Assembly: GCA_022410635.1 (NCBI GenBank)
Contig: JAJVDF010001827.1
Coordinates: 17,842-81,841 of the forward strand
From: Tretioscincus oriximinensis
Lineage: Eukaryota > Chordata > Lepidosauria > Squamata > Gymnophthalmidae
Length of the DNA stretch: 64,000 bases
Direction: 5' to 3'
The notes beneath the pieces are model-generated. The model did no database searches. It was not told the origin of the DNA and saw only the letters and a program-made list of their open reading frames with translations. The position numbers were made by a program, and so were the translations under genes. How positions within the stretch are numbered: the stretch's first letter is position 1; the number at the start of each line of letters is the position of its first letter. Below are positions 33,470 through 44,219 of the stretch, piece after piece.

Positions 33470-33885
33470 GCTCTATGGAATTACTTCCAGAAGTTCTGAT
33501 GTTAGCTAACAGCCTGGATAGCTTTAAGACAGGATTAGACAAATTCATGGAAGCCACGTGTATGGAAGCTATTGGGATGGATCTTTTGATATTGCCTTCA
33601 AGGAGTAGCAACAGGCAGTATTCCTGGCTTACCATGTGCAGGAAGTCAAGGACAGGTGACTTTTGGTGGGCCACTGTGATGAGTCCTGAAATTGATATAG
33701 TTAGATCTGTCTATCCCACATCCGTCTCATCTACCAGCAGCAAGTCTGCATCAAACATGGACAACCCTCTTTATAAGAATCTTTGTTTGCGAAGCTAAGC
33801 CAAGATGAAGATGTTGTTGTATGAGACAAAATACTGGATTAGATGGGCTGTGGCCTGATTGAGCGTAGCTCCTCATGTTTTTAAC
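33470..33885 (+). mobile_element. CR1-like LINE 3' end with nested LINE piece
   Basis: 33470-33678 and 33818-33885 are continuous CR1-like 3' UTR (AACAGCCTGGATAGCTTTAA, GCAACAGGCAGTATTCCTGG, then ATTAGATGGGCTGTGGCCTG). Between them lies foreign sequence at 33679-33817. Confidence 0.75.
33679..33817 (+). mobile_element. 3' end of a second LINE, nested
   Basis: AACATGGACAACCCT...CTTTGTTTGCGAAGCTAAGC...CAAGATGAAGATG matches the 3' end of the LINE at 45556-46066 (GGTATGGACAACTAG, CTTTGTTCGCAAAGCTATGC, CAAGAGAAGATGAG). Short target duplication not certain. Confidence 0.6.
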
Positions 33886-34078
33886 AGATGACCACAATTG
33901 AATACTTCAACTAAACTGATGTAGTGGCAGTACTACAATATAGAGAAGATTTTTTTCTGAGATAAATGTATTCTTGGAACAAGATTTATTTATTTATTTA
34001 CTAGATCTTGACCCAATTTGAGAAGCTATTCTGATTGAATTGTAAAGATAGTTTGCATAGTAGAAGTAGCTTAAGCAC

Positions 34079-34185
34079 AGAATCATAGAATCAGTGAGTT
34101 GGAAGGGACCTCCATGTTCATCAGGTCAACCTCCTGCTCAGTGCAGCATTCACCACAGCAACCCAGACAAAGTTTTAAAGAAAAA
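34079..34185 (-). mobile_element. CR1 LINE 3' end fragment
   Basis: AGAATCATAGAATCA tail, GTTGGAAGGGACCTCCATG and CAACCTCCTGCTCAGTGC on the plus strand, as at 17296. Confidence 0.85.
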
Positions 34186-34907
34186 GAACAAAAACGCATC
34201 CCAGAAAAGATGAAATGGATGAAAGGTTCTCTGTATAGAAAACAGAATAGTTCCACACACCCTATTAAATGATAAATTGCGTCTGTGTTATTCTGGTAGT
34301 TCTCCTTGGATAGGAAATAGGTAACTAGAACCCAAAAGTAATAAAACCAGTGTTATTCATTCTGCAATACTGCTCTTCTTTTCAGGCCCCATACTTGCTT
34401 TGAAGATTGATTATGCTATTTATTGTGCAAGCTTGTAAAATGCAAAGTGATTAAATGTACAGCTACTGTTTAATCCTATCTCTGTCACTCTCTCAGTCAA
34501 CAGCGGCACAGTCCTAGTGTCTTTGCATGTACAGTACTTGCACAGAAAGGTCACATTTAGCCATCAGCACTGAAAAACAATCTTTAAGGGAAACTTAACT
34601 GCATTTTAATGAGGGCTGAGAGCATCTCAATATATTCCAGTCTTCATATTAAACACAAACTTTTCCTTTCCTAAAAGAGCAACAATAAGGTAATAATGAC
34701 ATGTCCTGATTATGAAAATAAAACCAGGCATTTCAAGCCACCCTGATTTTGACCTTTTGGGAATCAAAGGCTCAGCTTCCCGTGACAGGAGTTTCCCAAA
34801 AGCAAACAGCAAAAACAAGCAAATTGTGGCTACAATCTGCATAGAGTGGAGGAAGCAAACTTCAAATCGCCACCTTGCATTATGTCTGCTAATATCATCT
34901 TATGCCA
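34186..34907. other. Spacer
   Basis: No gene or clear repeat. The opposed 70- and 71-codon frames at 34627-34924 are not recognised. Confidence 0.45.
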
Positions 34908-34971
34908 GTTACATAAGAGCATAAGAGGAGCCCTGCTGAATTGGGCCCCTAGTCCAGCATTCAGTCTAAAG
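34908..34971 (-). mobile_element. CR1-like LINE 3' terminus
   Basis: ACATAAGAGCATAAGAGGAG, then CCCTGCTGAATTGGG and GTCCAGCATTC, as at 24135. Its last 8 bases are duplicated beyond the hAT element. Confidence 0.7.
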
Positions 34972-35502
34972 CAGTGGTTCCCAAAATCTTTAAGCTGTGT
35001 GTGCAATTGACAAATATTTTTGTGTATTATGTTGCTCCACTATGTATGCTCAACAGCATGTATGACTTTAATTCTCCTATGGCTCCATATCTCAATCCTC
35101 TTTCTGTATCACAAGTATATCACTGGGCATTGGGGTCTGATTTTTCCACTAGTACAAAAACTGTCAGCCGTTCAGATGCTCCCAAGTGAAATATTTTTAT
35201 CTCAATTTTCTGTCCGGTTAATGACATAATTTTAGAATTTCTAAGAGCCTTTCATTTGATAATAACTAGTGAATATCCCTGGCCTTTAACAAGAAATAGA
35301 TACCATGACTCCCCAAATGCTGCAGAATTACCCCATTCATTATTCCCAATACAGTCCAACAAGTTCATCACCATTTGGGAGGACATTCTAATAAATAGAA
35401 TGCAAGGTGCTGTGAATATCGTAAGATTTTCAATTTTTGATTTCTGCAGGCCAGTGTTCACATTCCCCTAAGGAAACTAGTACCCCAGTTTGGGAACCAC
35501 TG
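34972..35502. mobile_element. Non-autonomous hAT element
   Basis: A 531-bp element with perfect 14-bp terminal inverted repeats CAGTGGTTCCCAAA and a perfect 8-bp target duplication GTCTAAAG (34964-34971 and 35503-35510). Both are classic hAT features. The inner sequence is AT-rich and encodes no transposase; the two small frames inside (35020-35229 and 35252-35471) are not recognised. Confidence 0.92.
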
Positions 35503-35510
35503 GTCTAAAG

Positions 35511-35615
35511 TGTTGGCTAAGTGCCATCTTTCATCTGAGAGATCAGGTTTTGAGGCCCTGTGTTGGACGTGGAGAGGTGTGAGTGCTTTCTACAAGCATG
35601 CAGCCCAAGCCAAGC
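35511..35615 (+). mobile_element. tRNA-derived SINE, partial copy
   Basis: CTTTCATCTGAGAGATCAGG, TTTTGAGGCCCTGTG and GGACGTGGAGAGGTGTGAG match the reverse complement of 55950-56030, covering the B-box side of the head. The 5' end is disturbed where the hAT element inserted. Confidence 0.6.
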
Positions 35616-35734
35616 CAACTAAAGCAGGAATTGCAACAGACTGTGACTAGATAAATGGGAACCATCACAACATGGTGGGGAAGATAGAAAGTAAGCCTTT
35701 GGATGAAAAATAACCTTGTAAGCCACTTTGAGTC

Positions 35735-35905
35735 CCAACTTCCTGCAAATGGCTTTTCAGGAATACTGCCTGTTTTTCTATCCTAATAGCTATTGATGCA
35801 CCTGTCTTCTATGAATTTATCTAATCCTATCTTGAAGTTTTCCAGGATGCTTGTTACCACACCTTCCTCTGGGAGTGAATGCCATAGACCCATGTCCCGT
35901 TAATA
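35735..35905 (-). mobile_element. CR1-like LINE 3' UTR fragment
   Basis: CTTCCTGCAAATGGCTTTTC, GGAATACTGCCTGTT, TATGAATTTATCTAATCC and ATGCCATAGACC recall the inverted 3' UTR series of 24280-24425. The segment 35905-35945 has (CTAC)n units. Confidence 0.65.
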
Positions 35906-36194
35906 GTTTTGGCAATATTTCTTTACTACCTACCTACCTACTAAATCTCATTTAAAAACTAGCTATAGAACTGCTATATACCTCCCTTACAATTTTGAGA
36001 ATTCATCCCCATATTAGATACAGAAGATGTTTTCATTTTAAAGTTGCTATGCATAAAATAATTCCTTTTTCTTACCTCCCATTATGAATATAAATATTAC
36101 CATTACCAGAGAAAAAGGAGGAACGATAATATATTGGCTGTTGTACAAAAGTCATCATGCTCACAGAAAACTGATAAATATTTGGTTGCTCTGA

Positions 36195-36335
36195 TTTATT
36201 TATTTACATTTCCATCCAGCTCCATCCAAATGTCTCAGGGTGGTTAGCAACAATAAAAACAAGATAGAAATTTTACTTATTAAAATAACACATATTTTAA
36301 AATCCTTCAACCAAAGATCGGATTAAAGAGGTACC
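36195..36335 (-). mobile_element. L2 LINE 3' UTR relic
   Basis: (TTTA)n head on the plus strand, CAGGGTGGTTAGCAACAATA, then CCAAAGATCGGATTAAAGAGG, parallel to 4395-4560. Confidence 0.6.
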
Positions 36336-36639
36336 ATTCAGTTGTTTCTTACTTCTGGTGACTATATGGCTAATGCTTGTTGAAGCATTCTTTAGAGCTT
36401 CAAAAGGCATTTCAATGTTGTTTTTGATTAAAAATGTATATAGACCTTAATCTTTTCAGAAAGAAATTTAAGGGACCTTCTGTCCATATGAAATTCTGGG
36501 CTAGCATAGGCCCTATTGTGGCATAAGCTAGCCTGGAATAGCACATAGATCAGACTCCTTAGGCCTCTTTCTGGAACATAATAAGTCCTAGTGAATTTTG
36601 GGAATCCATCTTCCCTGACTTGGTTAATGTGTATTCTTC

Positions 36640-36725
36640 ATCCTCATCTTCATCTTCTGTTACTTGCCCTGGGACCAATGTTGAAGGGCAGGACATAAAT
36701 CACCAAGTAAACAAATAAATAAAAC
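36640..36725 (+). mobile_element. LINE/SINE tail relic
   Basis: TTGCCCTGGGACCAATGTTG, AAGGGCAGGACATAAATCAC and (TAAA)n. Confidence 0.45.
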
Positions 36726-38299
36726 CATTTAGTACTCTATTTAGTCTTTTCCTTCTGTCTCTTGTGCAAATCCTATCTAAACTTTGTGCTTTCCAGTTGA
36801 ACTGCTATAATAATATTGTAAATACTTTATTTTCTAATAATATATTCCCCCCTCCCCCCTCCATAAAAGCTGTTGACATTCTATAGTCCATTTGTATAGA
36901 GCTTGGTATTTCCTTCCTTCCGTTTATAGACTTTGTTTTTCCTCTATCAAATATTTTTCATGAGTAATTTCTGAACATCCTTATCCTAGTTTCAAATTTA
37001 CCAGTGTTTGTCTGATCTTATTTAAAAAGTCCCTTACATTTTCTCCCACTCTCTTTCTGGTATTTTTTCTTGAGCCACATTTCTTACTTGATGGTGGAAG
37101 TCAACAATGCTATTTCTTATTTTCATTCTCTATTTTCCTGTGAAAATCACTATAACTTTTCCCAAACGTCACTCATAACATTAAATTTGTTTATACAAGT
37201 GCTTTTAAACCAATCTGAATAACTGAACAAACCAGAAAAATAATGGTCCTCTCCCACTCCTTNGATTTAATCCAGTTCTTCAGGCCTGAAAATGTGGGTA
37301 AACTGGGGAATTTATTTTTAACTTTCCATTTTCAGTATTGTTTACATTTTCTCATAGATTCCCTAAACAAAACTTGCTGAAATCTATTTCTTACTCTGAT
37401 TTTGTATTTTGGTTGGATGTTTTTCCCAGTGTATATTGCTTTTCTACTTTTAATTCAGGTTGGCGGTCATGATGGGTTGCATGTTTTATTACTAGTTTCA
37501 TCATATTTTGACATTTTCCTTTTGAGACTTTCAGATGAAGAGTGATATACAAATATTATAAATAAATGTCCACAAACACAAAAAAGTCCACATGAATTCC
37601 ATATAATACAATGTAGATAAAATGGAAGAAAATTAAATTAGAAGTCGAGACAGCATGGATGCTGATATTCATTTCAGATTGAAAATGTACTCGTACTTTT
37701 GATTTTCTGAATGAGGAATTGGGCAACAGAAAATCTTAGATATGTTTTCAAAAGGTTTGAGAAAAAAGTAAAAAAAAACTGCGATGAGATCAATGAGTGA
37801 TGTTACGGAACTGGGGCATTGATCATGTTTGGTGTGCATAGACTCTTGACTGCTATATTCTGGATTATAGCATTGTAGCGGTTTTTAAATTGTCTCGTGC
37901 ACCTAGCCTGTATGTACTTCTTACAATGCTTCTAGTTGCTACAGGAAAAGATCTCTCGCTCTCTTTTTAAAGGTGAGTTTTAACAGACCTCAATAGGTTA
38001 CTGCAAAGTATATATTCACTAGATGCATGTAATTTAATCATGTGGTGAATGATCTGAGGTCATCTTTCTTTTTTCATGCCAGGTTCATTCAATGAAGCTC
38101 ACTGTGGAAAAATTCAGGAAAAGAAAGCTTATATTCACAGTTAAATTATGAAGTAAAGATCGCATGATCCAAACTTACCAGTCATGATAAAGCACTGTAT
38201 GTTATGAAGTCCTTGGTCTAGAATTTTTAAATAGTTATAGATGGGATTGTTTTGCCCTGGGGGAGGGGGAGGAACCATATGGCTGAACCAAAGTGTTCC
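36726..38299. other. AT-rich spacer
   Basis: No gene. 37785-37835 (AACTGCGATGAGATCAATGA...GGAACTGGGGCATTGATCA) matches 60286-60341 and is a relic of a shared repeat. Confidence 0.45.
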
Positions 38300-38307
38300 T
38301 GGATTAA

Positions 38308-38766
38308 TTGCTATTATTTAATACCCACATAGCAGTGATAGCTAGAAGCTTCTTTCTCCATCTATTACTGATTTACCAGCTTTGGTTGATCATGGATAGG
38401 GACAACATGGATACAGTGATTTGTGCTCTGGTAACTTCCACATGGGATTTCTATAATGTGCTCTATGCAGGACTAACCTTGAAAATGATCCAGTGACTGG
38501 AACCAGTACGGAACATAGCAGTGGTAGCTCAATTAATGATGGAGGTCTCCCATCAGTCAGATAGCATGTCTGTCCTGAAAAATCTACAATGCTTGGCTAT
38601 TTGTTACCAAGCCCAGTTCACAATATATCTGCTAGCATGTAAAATCCTATATAATTCTGGTCAAATACTGAGATCTCAAAGAGTGAAGCTCTTCTTTGTA
38701 GTTCCTTCTGACTTAGCTTTAGAAGAATGTCTATGGAGGAGTCAAACAAGGCCAAGATTTCTGTGA
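38308..38766 (+). pseudogene. L2 LINE reverse transcriptase C-terminal remnant
   Basis: Two frames (38308-38496 and 38521-38766) separated by one stop read like the thumb and C-terminus of L2 ORF2: STWDFYNVLYAGLTLKMIQ, then VSHQSDSMSVLKNLQCLAIC and AQFTIYLLACKILY. It lies just upstream of a SINE, not of its own 3' UTR, so it is truncated at both ends. Confidence 0.75.
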
Positions 38767-38835
38767 GCTGCAAGTTTATTGAAGGCAGATGCAGGCAGAG
38801 ATATCTCATCAGGAGACACTAATTCTCCTGCTTAG

Positions 38836-39100
38836 ATAAGAACCAAGAAGAACTGGGTTCTTATACACTGCTTTTCTCACCTTTCAAAGTGACTCAAAGT
38901 GGCTTATGGATATTTTTGCCTGAAGGCTTACATTCTATCTTCCTATGTATCTACTTGCATTCAGTTTCAATTTCTTGCAATGCATGCTTTCGAATAGCTA
39001 GTGGAAGGTGCTCATCCCTCCCCATGTCCAAGACAGGGCTTCAATAACCGATTTCCCAGATGAGAGATGGATTCCTTAGTGACTGAGCTATCCGTGCCTG
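38836..39100 (-). mobile_element. tRNA-derived SINE, copy 2
   Basis: The minus strand begins GGCACGGATAGCTCAGTCAC (A-box-like), carries a weakened B box, then a CTTGGACATGGGGAGGGATG linker and the CCACTTTGAGTCACTTTG body. It ends CCAGTTCTTCTTGGTTCTTA. Shares order and orientation with the copies at 379 and 55840. Confidence 0.7.
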
Positions 39101-39107
39101 CAGTAGA

Positions 39108-39162
39108 AGCCCACAGTAGAGGCCCACCAGTTGCACCTGGGTAGTCTGGAATAGAAGAAGGG
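39108..39162 (-). mobile_element. CR1-like 3' UTR scrap, inverted
   Basis: CAGTAGAGGCCCACCAGTTG, CACCTGGGTAGTC and AGAAGGGG match 12240-12285 (CACAGAGGCCCACCAGATGT...). It joins the plus-strand RT segment at 39163 head to head, another possible inversion junction. Confidence 0.5.
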
Positions 39163-39890
39163 GAAAAAAGCAAATTCAATGTTTGCAAAATTAAGAAGGA
39201 AGTCAAAAACAAAACAGCAAGCGTTGTTTTGCTTCTTTATATATCTGTGGTGAGGCCACGTTTAAAATATTGTGTACAATTCTGGTCACAACATCTCATA
39301 AAGGATATTGTGGAACTAGAGAAGGTGCAGAAAAGGGCAACAAGAATGATCAAGGGGCTAGAGCACCTCCCTTATGAAATCTGTCTGCAAAGTTTGGGCC
39401 TCTTCAGCTTTGAAACATGGCATTTGAGAGGTGATCTGAGTGAAGTGTATAAAATCATGCACAGAAATAAGGTGAACAGAGAAAAACTATTTTCTCTGTC
39501 ACACAAAACAAGAATTAGGAGGCATTCTTTAAAACTGATGGGCAGAAGATTGAGGACAGACAAAGAAAAATATTTTTTCATCCAGAGAGTCTTCAGCCTT
39601 TGGAATTTACTTCCAGAAGAGGTGATGGTAGCTAGCAGCCTGGAAAGTTTTAAGAGAGGATTATACCATGGACATCAAGGGTATAAACAGTGGCTAGGAT
39701 GGATGTCTTGAGGCTGCTTCCAAAGTGGAGCAACAGGCAATATTCCTGAAATACCATTTGCAGGACATCGAGAACAGGCGAGGATTTTGCCTTCTTCTGT
39801 TTCAGACTGCCCAGGTTCAGTTAGTCGGTTGTTGTGTGAGAGAGAATGCCGTACTAGATGGATTCCGGCCCAATTCAGCATGTTCTTAAT
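39163..39890 (+). pseudogene. CR1-like LINE ORF2 end and 3' UTR
   Basis: Longest LINE frame in the window (39229-39711, 160 codons without a stop). It reads as a CR1-group RT C-terminus: SVVRPRLKYCVQFWSQHL, ELEKVQKRATRMIKGLEHLP, LRGDLSEVYKIM and SLWNLLPEEVMVASSL. The 3' UTR follows (GGAGCAACAGGCAATATTCC) to the AGCATGTTCTTAA terminus near 39890. The product would have copied LINE RNA at the target site; palm-domain residues are absent from this 5'-truncated copy. Confidence 0.85.
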
Positions 39891-42035
39891 AGTTACTTAC
39901 ATTAACTGGCAACACAACTTTACCAGTGTCACCTGTTCAGAAAAAGGCAATGGTGCATTTACATGGAATATGGATATGAATGGGTTATGGACGTGGCTGC
40001 AAGGTCATGTGGAATAGGAACTGTGAGTTTTAATTATTATTCTTGTGCCATCCAGTCCACTAAATGCAGATCTCTACAAGGTGCTACCACTATTCTGGAA
40101 CAGGCAAATACAGATAAATTTGGAAAGGGTAATAGTGTGAACCTGACAAATGAGATAGTTAAGAAGAATGGGGAAATACTCATCCATACCCCCCTGTCTT
40201 TTAATGTGGTTCTCCAAGGTCAGGCTGATACTTTTGCTTAGTGTATAGTAGAATAAGATCTTCTGACTTTCCGTTTATTCACTCACTCTTCTCATTTTTC
40301 ACTTTTCATTCTTAATATAATGAAGGGCATCAGAAGGGTCAATAACGGCAATTCCTGAGTGTAAAAATTACTGTTTCTCCTTTACTTTTCTTCAAAAGCT
40401 TATTTGACTTATGATTATAAGCAGAGAAGAATGCACTGCAGCCCTTTCTGAGATCAGTAATGACAGGAAATTCAAAATTCCAGGCAGGGGAGATTTAGAG
40501 GTTGCTTGTGACATTCATTTGCTTTAAAGTCTTCACTCATAAACTGTTGAATGCTGAAAGACTGCTTAAAGCTTGAACCAGCACAGAAGCAAACTTCAGT
40601 GAAAAATACACATACACATCTACAAGCCCTTTCTGCACTGTTTTTGCTAGTTCCATATTAATAATTCTGAGTTCATTTGCTCTAGAATAACTGCACCAAA
40701 TAGCACCTACATTTGGTGGGTTGGACAGCATAAGTATACCAACACACTCTCATGTACAAAACATCAATGGACAGAACGTTTCCAGGCTCTTTTTAGCACC
40801 AATCACTCAGATCCAGTCTGTGTGTGGATGTACCATTATGTGTTTCTGAACAGACTGATTAATGTAAATCATCATCATTATATATTCGTATTATCAATAA
40901 AGTGTGTGTTATAGATGTAATGTCATGCTGCAGCTTATAGGGACTTCAGTATAGCTCTTCCTATTTAAAATTATTGGGTAAATGCAGAAAGGACCAAAGA
41001 GAGAGGAAGAGAGGGAGAGAAATAGAAGGAAGAAACAGAAAACACAACTGAAGTGAGACAACCACTGGCATACGATGTAATTTCTTGAGCTAGATAAAGT
41101 ACTTCATAATTCCATGATTAGACAAGAAATAAAGTAGATGCCTAGTTTGCTCACAAAGTACATTGCTATGTAAAGATTGCTCTTTGACCCTAAAGAACAA
41201 GATTAATCTTTGATTTTCTTTTTCTTGGATTAAACTGGAGGACGGGGAGACCCCTAGATTAATTTCATTCTTCAAACTGAAGAAAGTTTAAAATGGAATG
41301 TGTGAGAAGGACATTTAGATATTTATATTTCGGAATTTCAGTTTAAAGGATCCAGCAAAGTTACAAGACAATCTATCGCCTCTGAGTATAGAAATGCTTA
41401 AATAGAAATGCTTATTAATCCATAGTAATAAATTTCCACTTGTTATAAAGCTGTCTCAATTCATCCTACTCAAAAGTATTTATGCTCTATATTTGACATC
41501 CATCCTACCTTCATTCTGCAAACTATTGAATAAAGTGCTGACATGGTCATATTACTAATAGGATAAATAACTAATCGTCGACGTGCTTCAGCTTGTTATG
41601 CACACAATAAATTTGCAGCTTTCCAAAATAACATGTTCAGTTTTTGACCTTGAACATGTAAATTGAGTTCTTTAGGTACATAGTTACTGTAAACATTCCC
41701 CACAACCCAGGCTGAATGAACAAAATTTCTAAGGTTGCCTTGTAATATTAGCTTTTTTTATAATAATAATAAAAAAAACCTGATTGCATCTCTTTCATAC
41801 ACAGGAATAAAGGAAATCAACAATCCCCCATTTTATTAGCCAGTCAGTAAAACAAGAGACATCTCCTGGAAGTACAGATGGAAAATTATTTTACATTTTT
41901 CTTGACAGAGTATTTTAAAAGTAAAGGTTATTCTTTCATGGAAAAAGAGGTCAATCTCAAGCAAACTTTAAACATGATAGTAAGCCCACACTATCTTTTT
42001 TTCTTATGAGCAAATGTAAATATAAGGTTTAGAAG
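39891..42035. other. Spacer with one LINE scrap
   Basis: 40755-40800 (ATGGACAGAACGTTTCCAGG, CTCTTTTTAGCACC) matches the LINE frame at 45668-45710. Otherwise AT-rich without a gene. The 92-codon frame at 39963-40241 is not recognised. Confidence 0.45.
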
Positions 42036-42039
42036 CACA

Positions 42040-42560
42040 CTATTGACCAAGAAGGATGTCTGCAAATGGAATTGTACAATGAGAACTTAGCATTTTGCTG
42101 AAATGGAATGGCAATTAGCAGTGATGACAATGTGATTTATACTAATTGAGATTAAGTCAGACAAAATGGCAACATTAGTAATCATTTGAAGTACTGTATT
42201 ACTCATTACACTGTGCTTTGTAAACATCTCTCTTGAAATTAAAAAGTAATTAGTAGCATTTTACTTATTTAATTCACTATAATTAGGATTTTAGAGAAAC
42301 TACATCTTGGCTGTGAAGCTTTTACTGTTTGATTTGAGAAACTGGTTTTATTTACTGCTGGAATTTAGCGCTAGTTGTTTTTGAACCAATGCATCATTCA
42401 CAAAGCTAAGGGCCAATTGCATAATTGGAAGCCTTATGTAGGCATTTATTGGAGACAGTCGAGGATTGACTTCCCAATCAATCTTAATGCAATAATGTGT
42501 TAAGGCTACTCAAAGAAATCAGACTCTTTCTGAGTTACTGTTTCAGAGTCAAATGAAGGA
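42040..42560. other. Candidate conserved non-coding block
   Basis: Repeat-free AT-rich sequence dense in TAATTG, AATTAG, ATTAGTAATCA and GCAATTAGCA words, with GGGCCAATTGCATAATTGG at 42410-42429. No frame. It is the most enhancer-like stretch by eye; conservation is untested. Confidence 0.3.
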
Positions 42561-42894
42561 GACCAGCAGGATGGTATTTCTCAATGGTAAGTCTACAAAA
42601 TGTCATTTGAAAACACCCTAACAGCACAAGAAATGATGCAAACAAATGAAGTATTAAATATGTCCTGGTATTTATCATTTTCTAAGGGCCAAACATAACA
42701 AGCTGGAAATGCACGATTGACATTAGAAAAGCATGATATATTGCATTACAGGATTGCTGTTGTTTTGTACATAAGACATAGTTGAAATATTATGGCCATT
42801 GCAGACAGTGTTTCTTAACAAAACTGAATTAAAGAGGAGAATCCAGACCAGGTACAATACTGTATAAAGAGAAACACCTGGATGCAAACACAAG

Positions 42895-42995
42895 AACACT
42901 TCTTTTTCTTCTTTTTCATCATCATCTTCTTTTTCTATTTTTCTTTTTTTCTTCTTTTTGCTATTGCTGTTGTTATTGTTGCAATTGCTGCTGCT
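42895..42995. repeat. Pyrimidine-rich tract
   Basis: CTTCTTTTTC and TCATCATCATC units. The sequence on either side of the MITE at 43021 reads as one older repeat (AAGTGCCATCAG | GTACATGGTGTTGTACAA). Confidence 0.7.
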
Positions 42996-43020
42996 GTTAT
43001 TTATAAAGTGCCATCAGTTA

Positions 43021-43233
43021 GGCTGACCAGATGACCTCTTTTTTGGGGGGCGAAGGGGTTTGAAAACCTGGTTTTGGGGTGCCTCCCAGTTTTTTCTGAG
43101 AAANGGTTTTTCAAAAAAAGATTTTTTTTCAAATTTGTTTTTGTTTTTTTATTTTTTTCTCAGAAAAAACCGGGATGCTCCCCAAAAACNGGTTTTCATC
43201 CACCCCACCCGAAAAGGGGTCATCTGGTCAGCC
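43021..43233. mobile_element. TA-flanked MITE (Tc1/mariner-like)
   Basis: A 213-bp palindromic element. The ends GGCTGACCAGATGACC and the complement of GGTCATCTGGTCAGCC are inverted, and the match extends about 75 bp per arm (with TTTTTTCTGAGAAA on both). Flanked by TA at 43019-43020 and 43234-43235. The centre is T-rich. Similar GGTGACCAGAT elements are common in vertebrates. Frames inside are artefacts. Confidence 0.82.
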
Positions 43234-43235
43234 TA

Positions 43236-44217
43236 CATCAGTGTACATGGTGTTGTACAACCAACAAAATATAAGCCGTTACATAAAACAGGCAAAATAC
43301 AATCAATAAAATATTTACGAATAAAAATCAAGCAATATTATACACAGTCAAAATAGGGCTAAAGTGCAGTGACTTACAGGCACTATTGTTTAGAAAAAAG
43401 GCAAGCCAAGAATCAAAATCCGAGATGAAGGAAGAGGATGAGCCACAAGGAAGACTGTTAGATGTAGATGAAGCAGGGAAAATAGTTTTATACAAGGAGG
43501 TAAATAAGTAAATGGCAGAGGGGAAAGGGGTTGGAATTGGCAACGTTTGGCTAGTAATAACCCAACACCAACAGCTCTAGCATTTTGATGAGTGGAATGA
43601 GTAAAATNAAGACCACCAAAAGAAAGATCTGCAGAGGTAACAGTATCTAAGGGACACCCAGGTCTTGGTGATTGTTAGAAGATGAAGAAAATGAGAAAAG
43701 AATAGATTACCATGGATTACCATGGCCTTTGTAGCCACAGAACGAGAATTTCATAAGGCACATGGGAAGGGAAGTTGAGAGGGGGAGCACCTTTGGATGG
43801 ATATGAGGTTTGGAGAAGGATGGAAATGGGGGGGGGGCATAAATAGAAATGAAAGGAAAAAAGAAGAGGGGAAAGAAAGAAGGAGTAGGAGAAAAAAATC
43901 TGAGACATTTAGTAATATTTGTAAGAGAGGAAGGATGGGGAGGTATTAAAAATATAATATAGAAGGAGAAAGAGTGATGTGGGATAGTTCAGGAGAGAAG
44001 AGAGACATAGACTCATCAGTTTTAAAAGTGCAGATGATAAGCACAAGATGGCATAGATGACAGTTGAGAGGAGTCAGTTTTTTTTCCAGGACAAGAGAAA
44101 CAGCCCTTCTTCTCACTTGTAGTGAGACATTATACAAAGTGCTCCCTGGCCATGATCACACATTTATTTTAGACAATCTTCAATCCTGAAGAATGAAGTT
44201 CAGTGTACAGGAATTGC
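43236..44217. other. Spacer, purine-rich in part
   Basis: 43780-43960 is A/G rich, with a G-run at 43828-43836. No gene. Confidence 0.5.
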
Positions 44218-44219
44218 TA

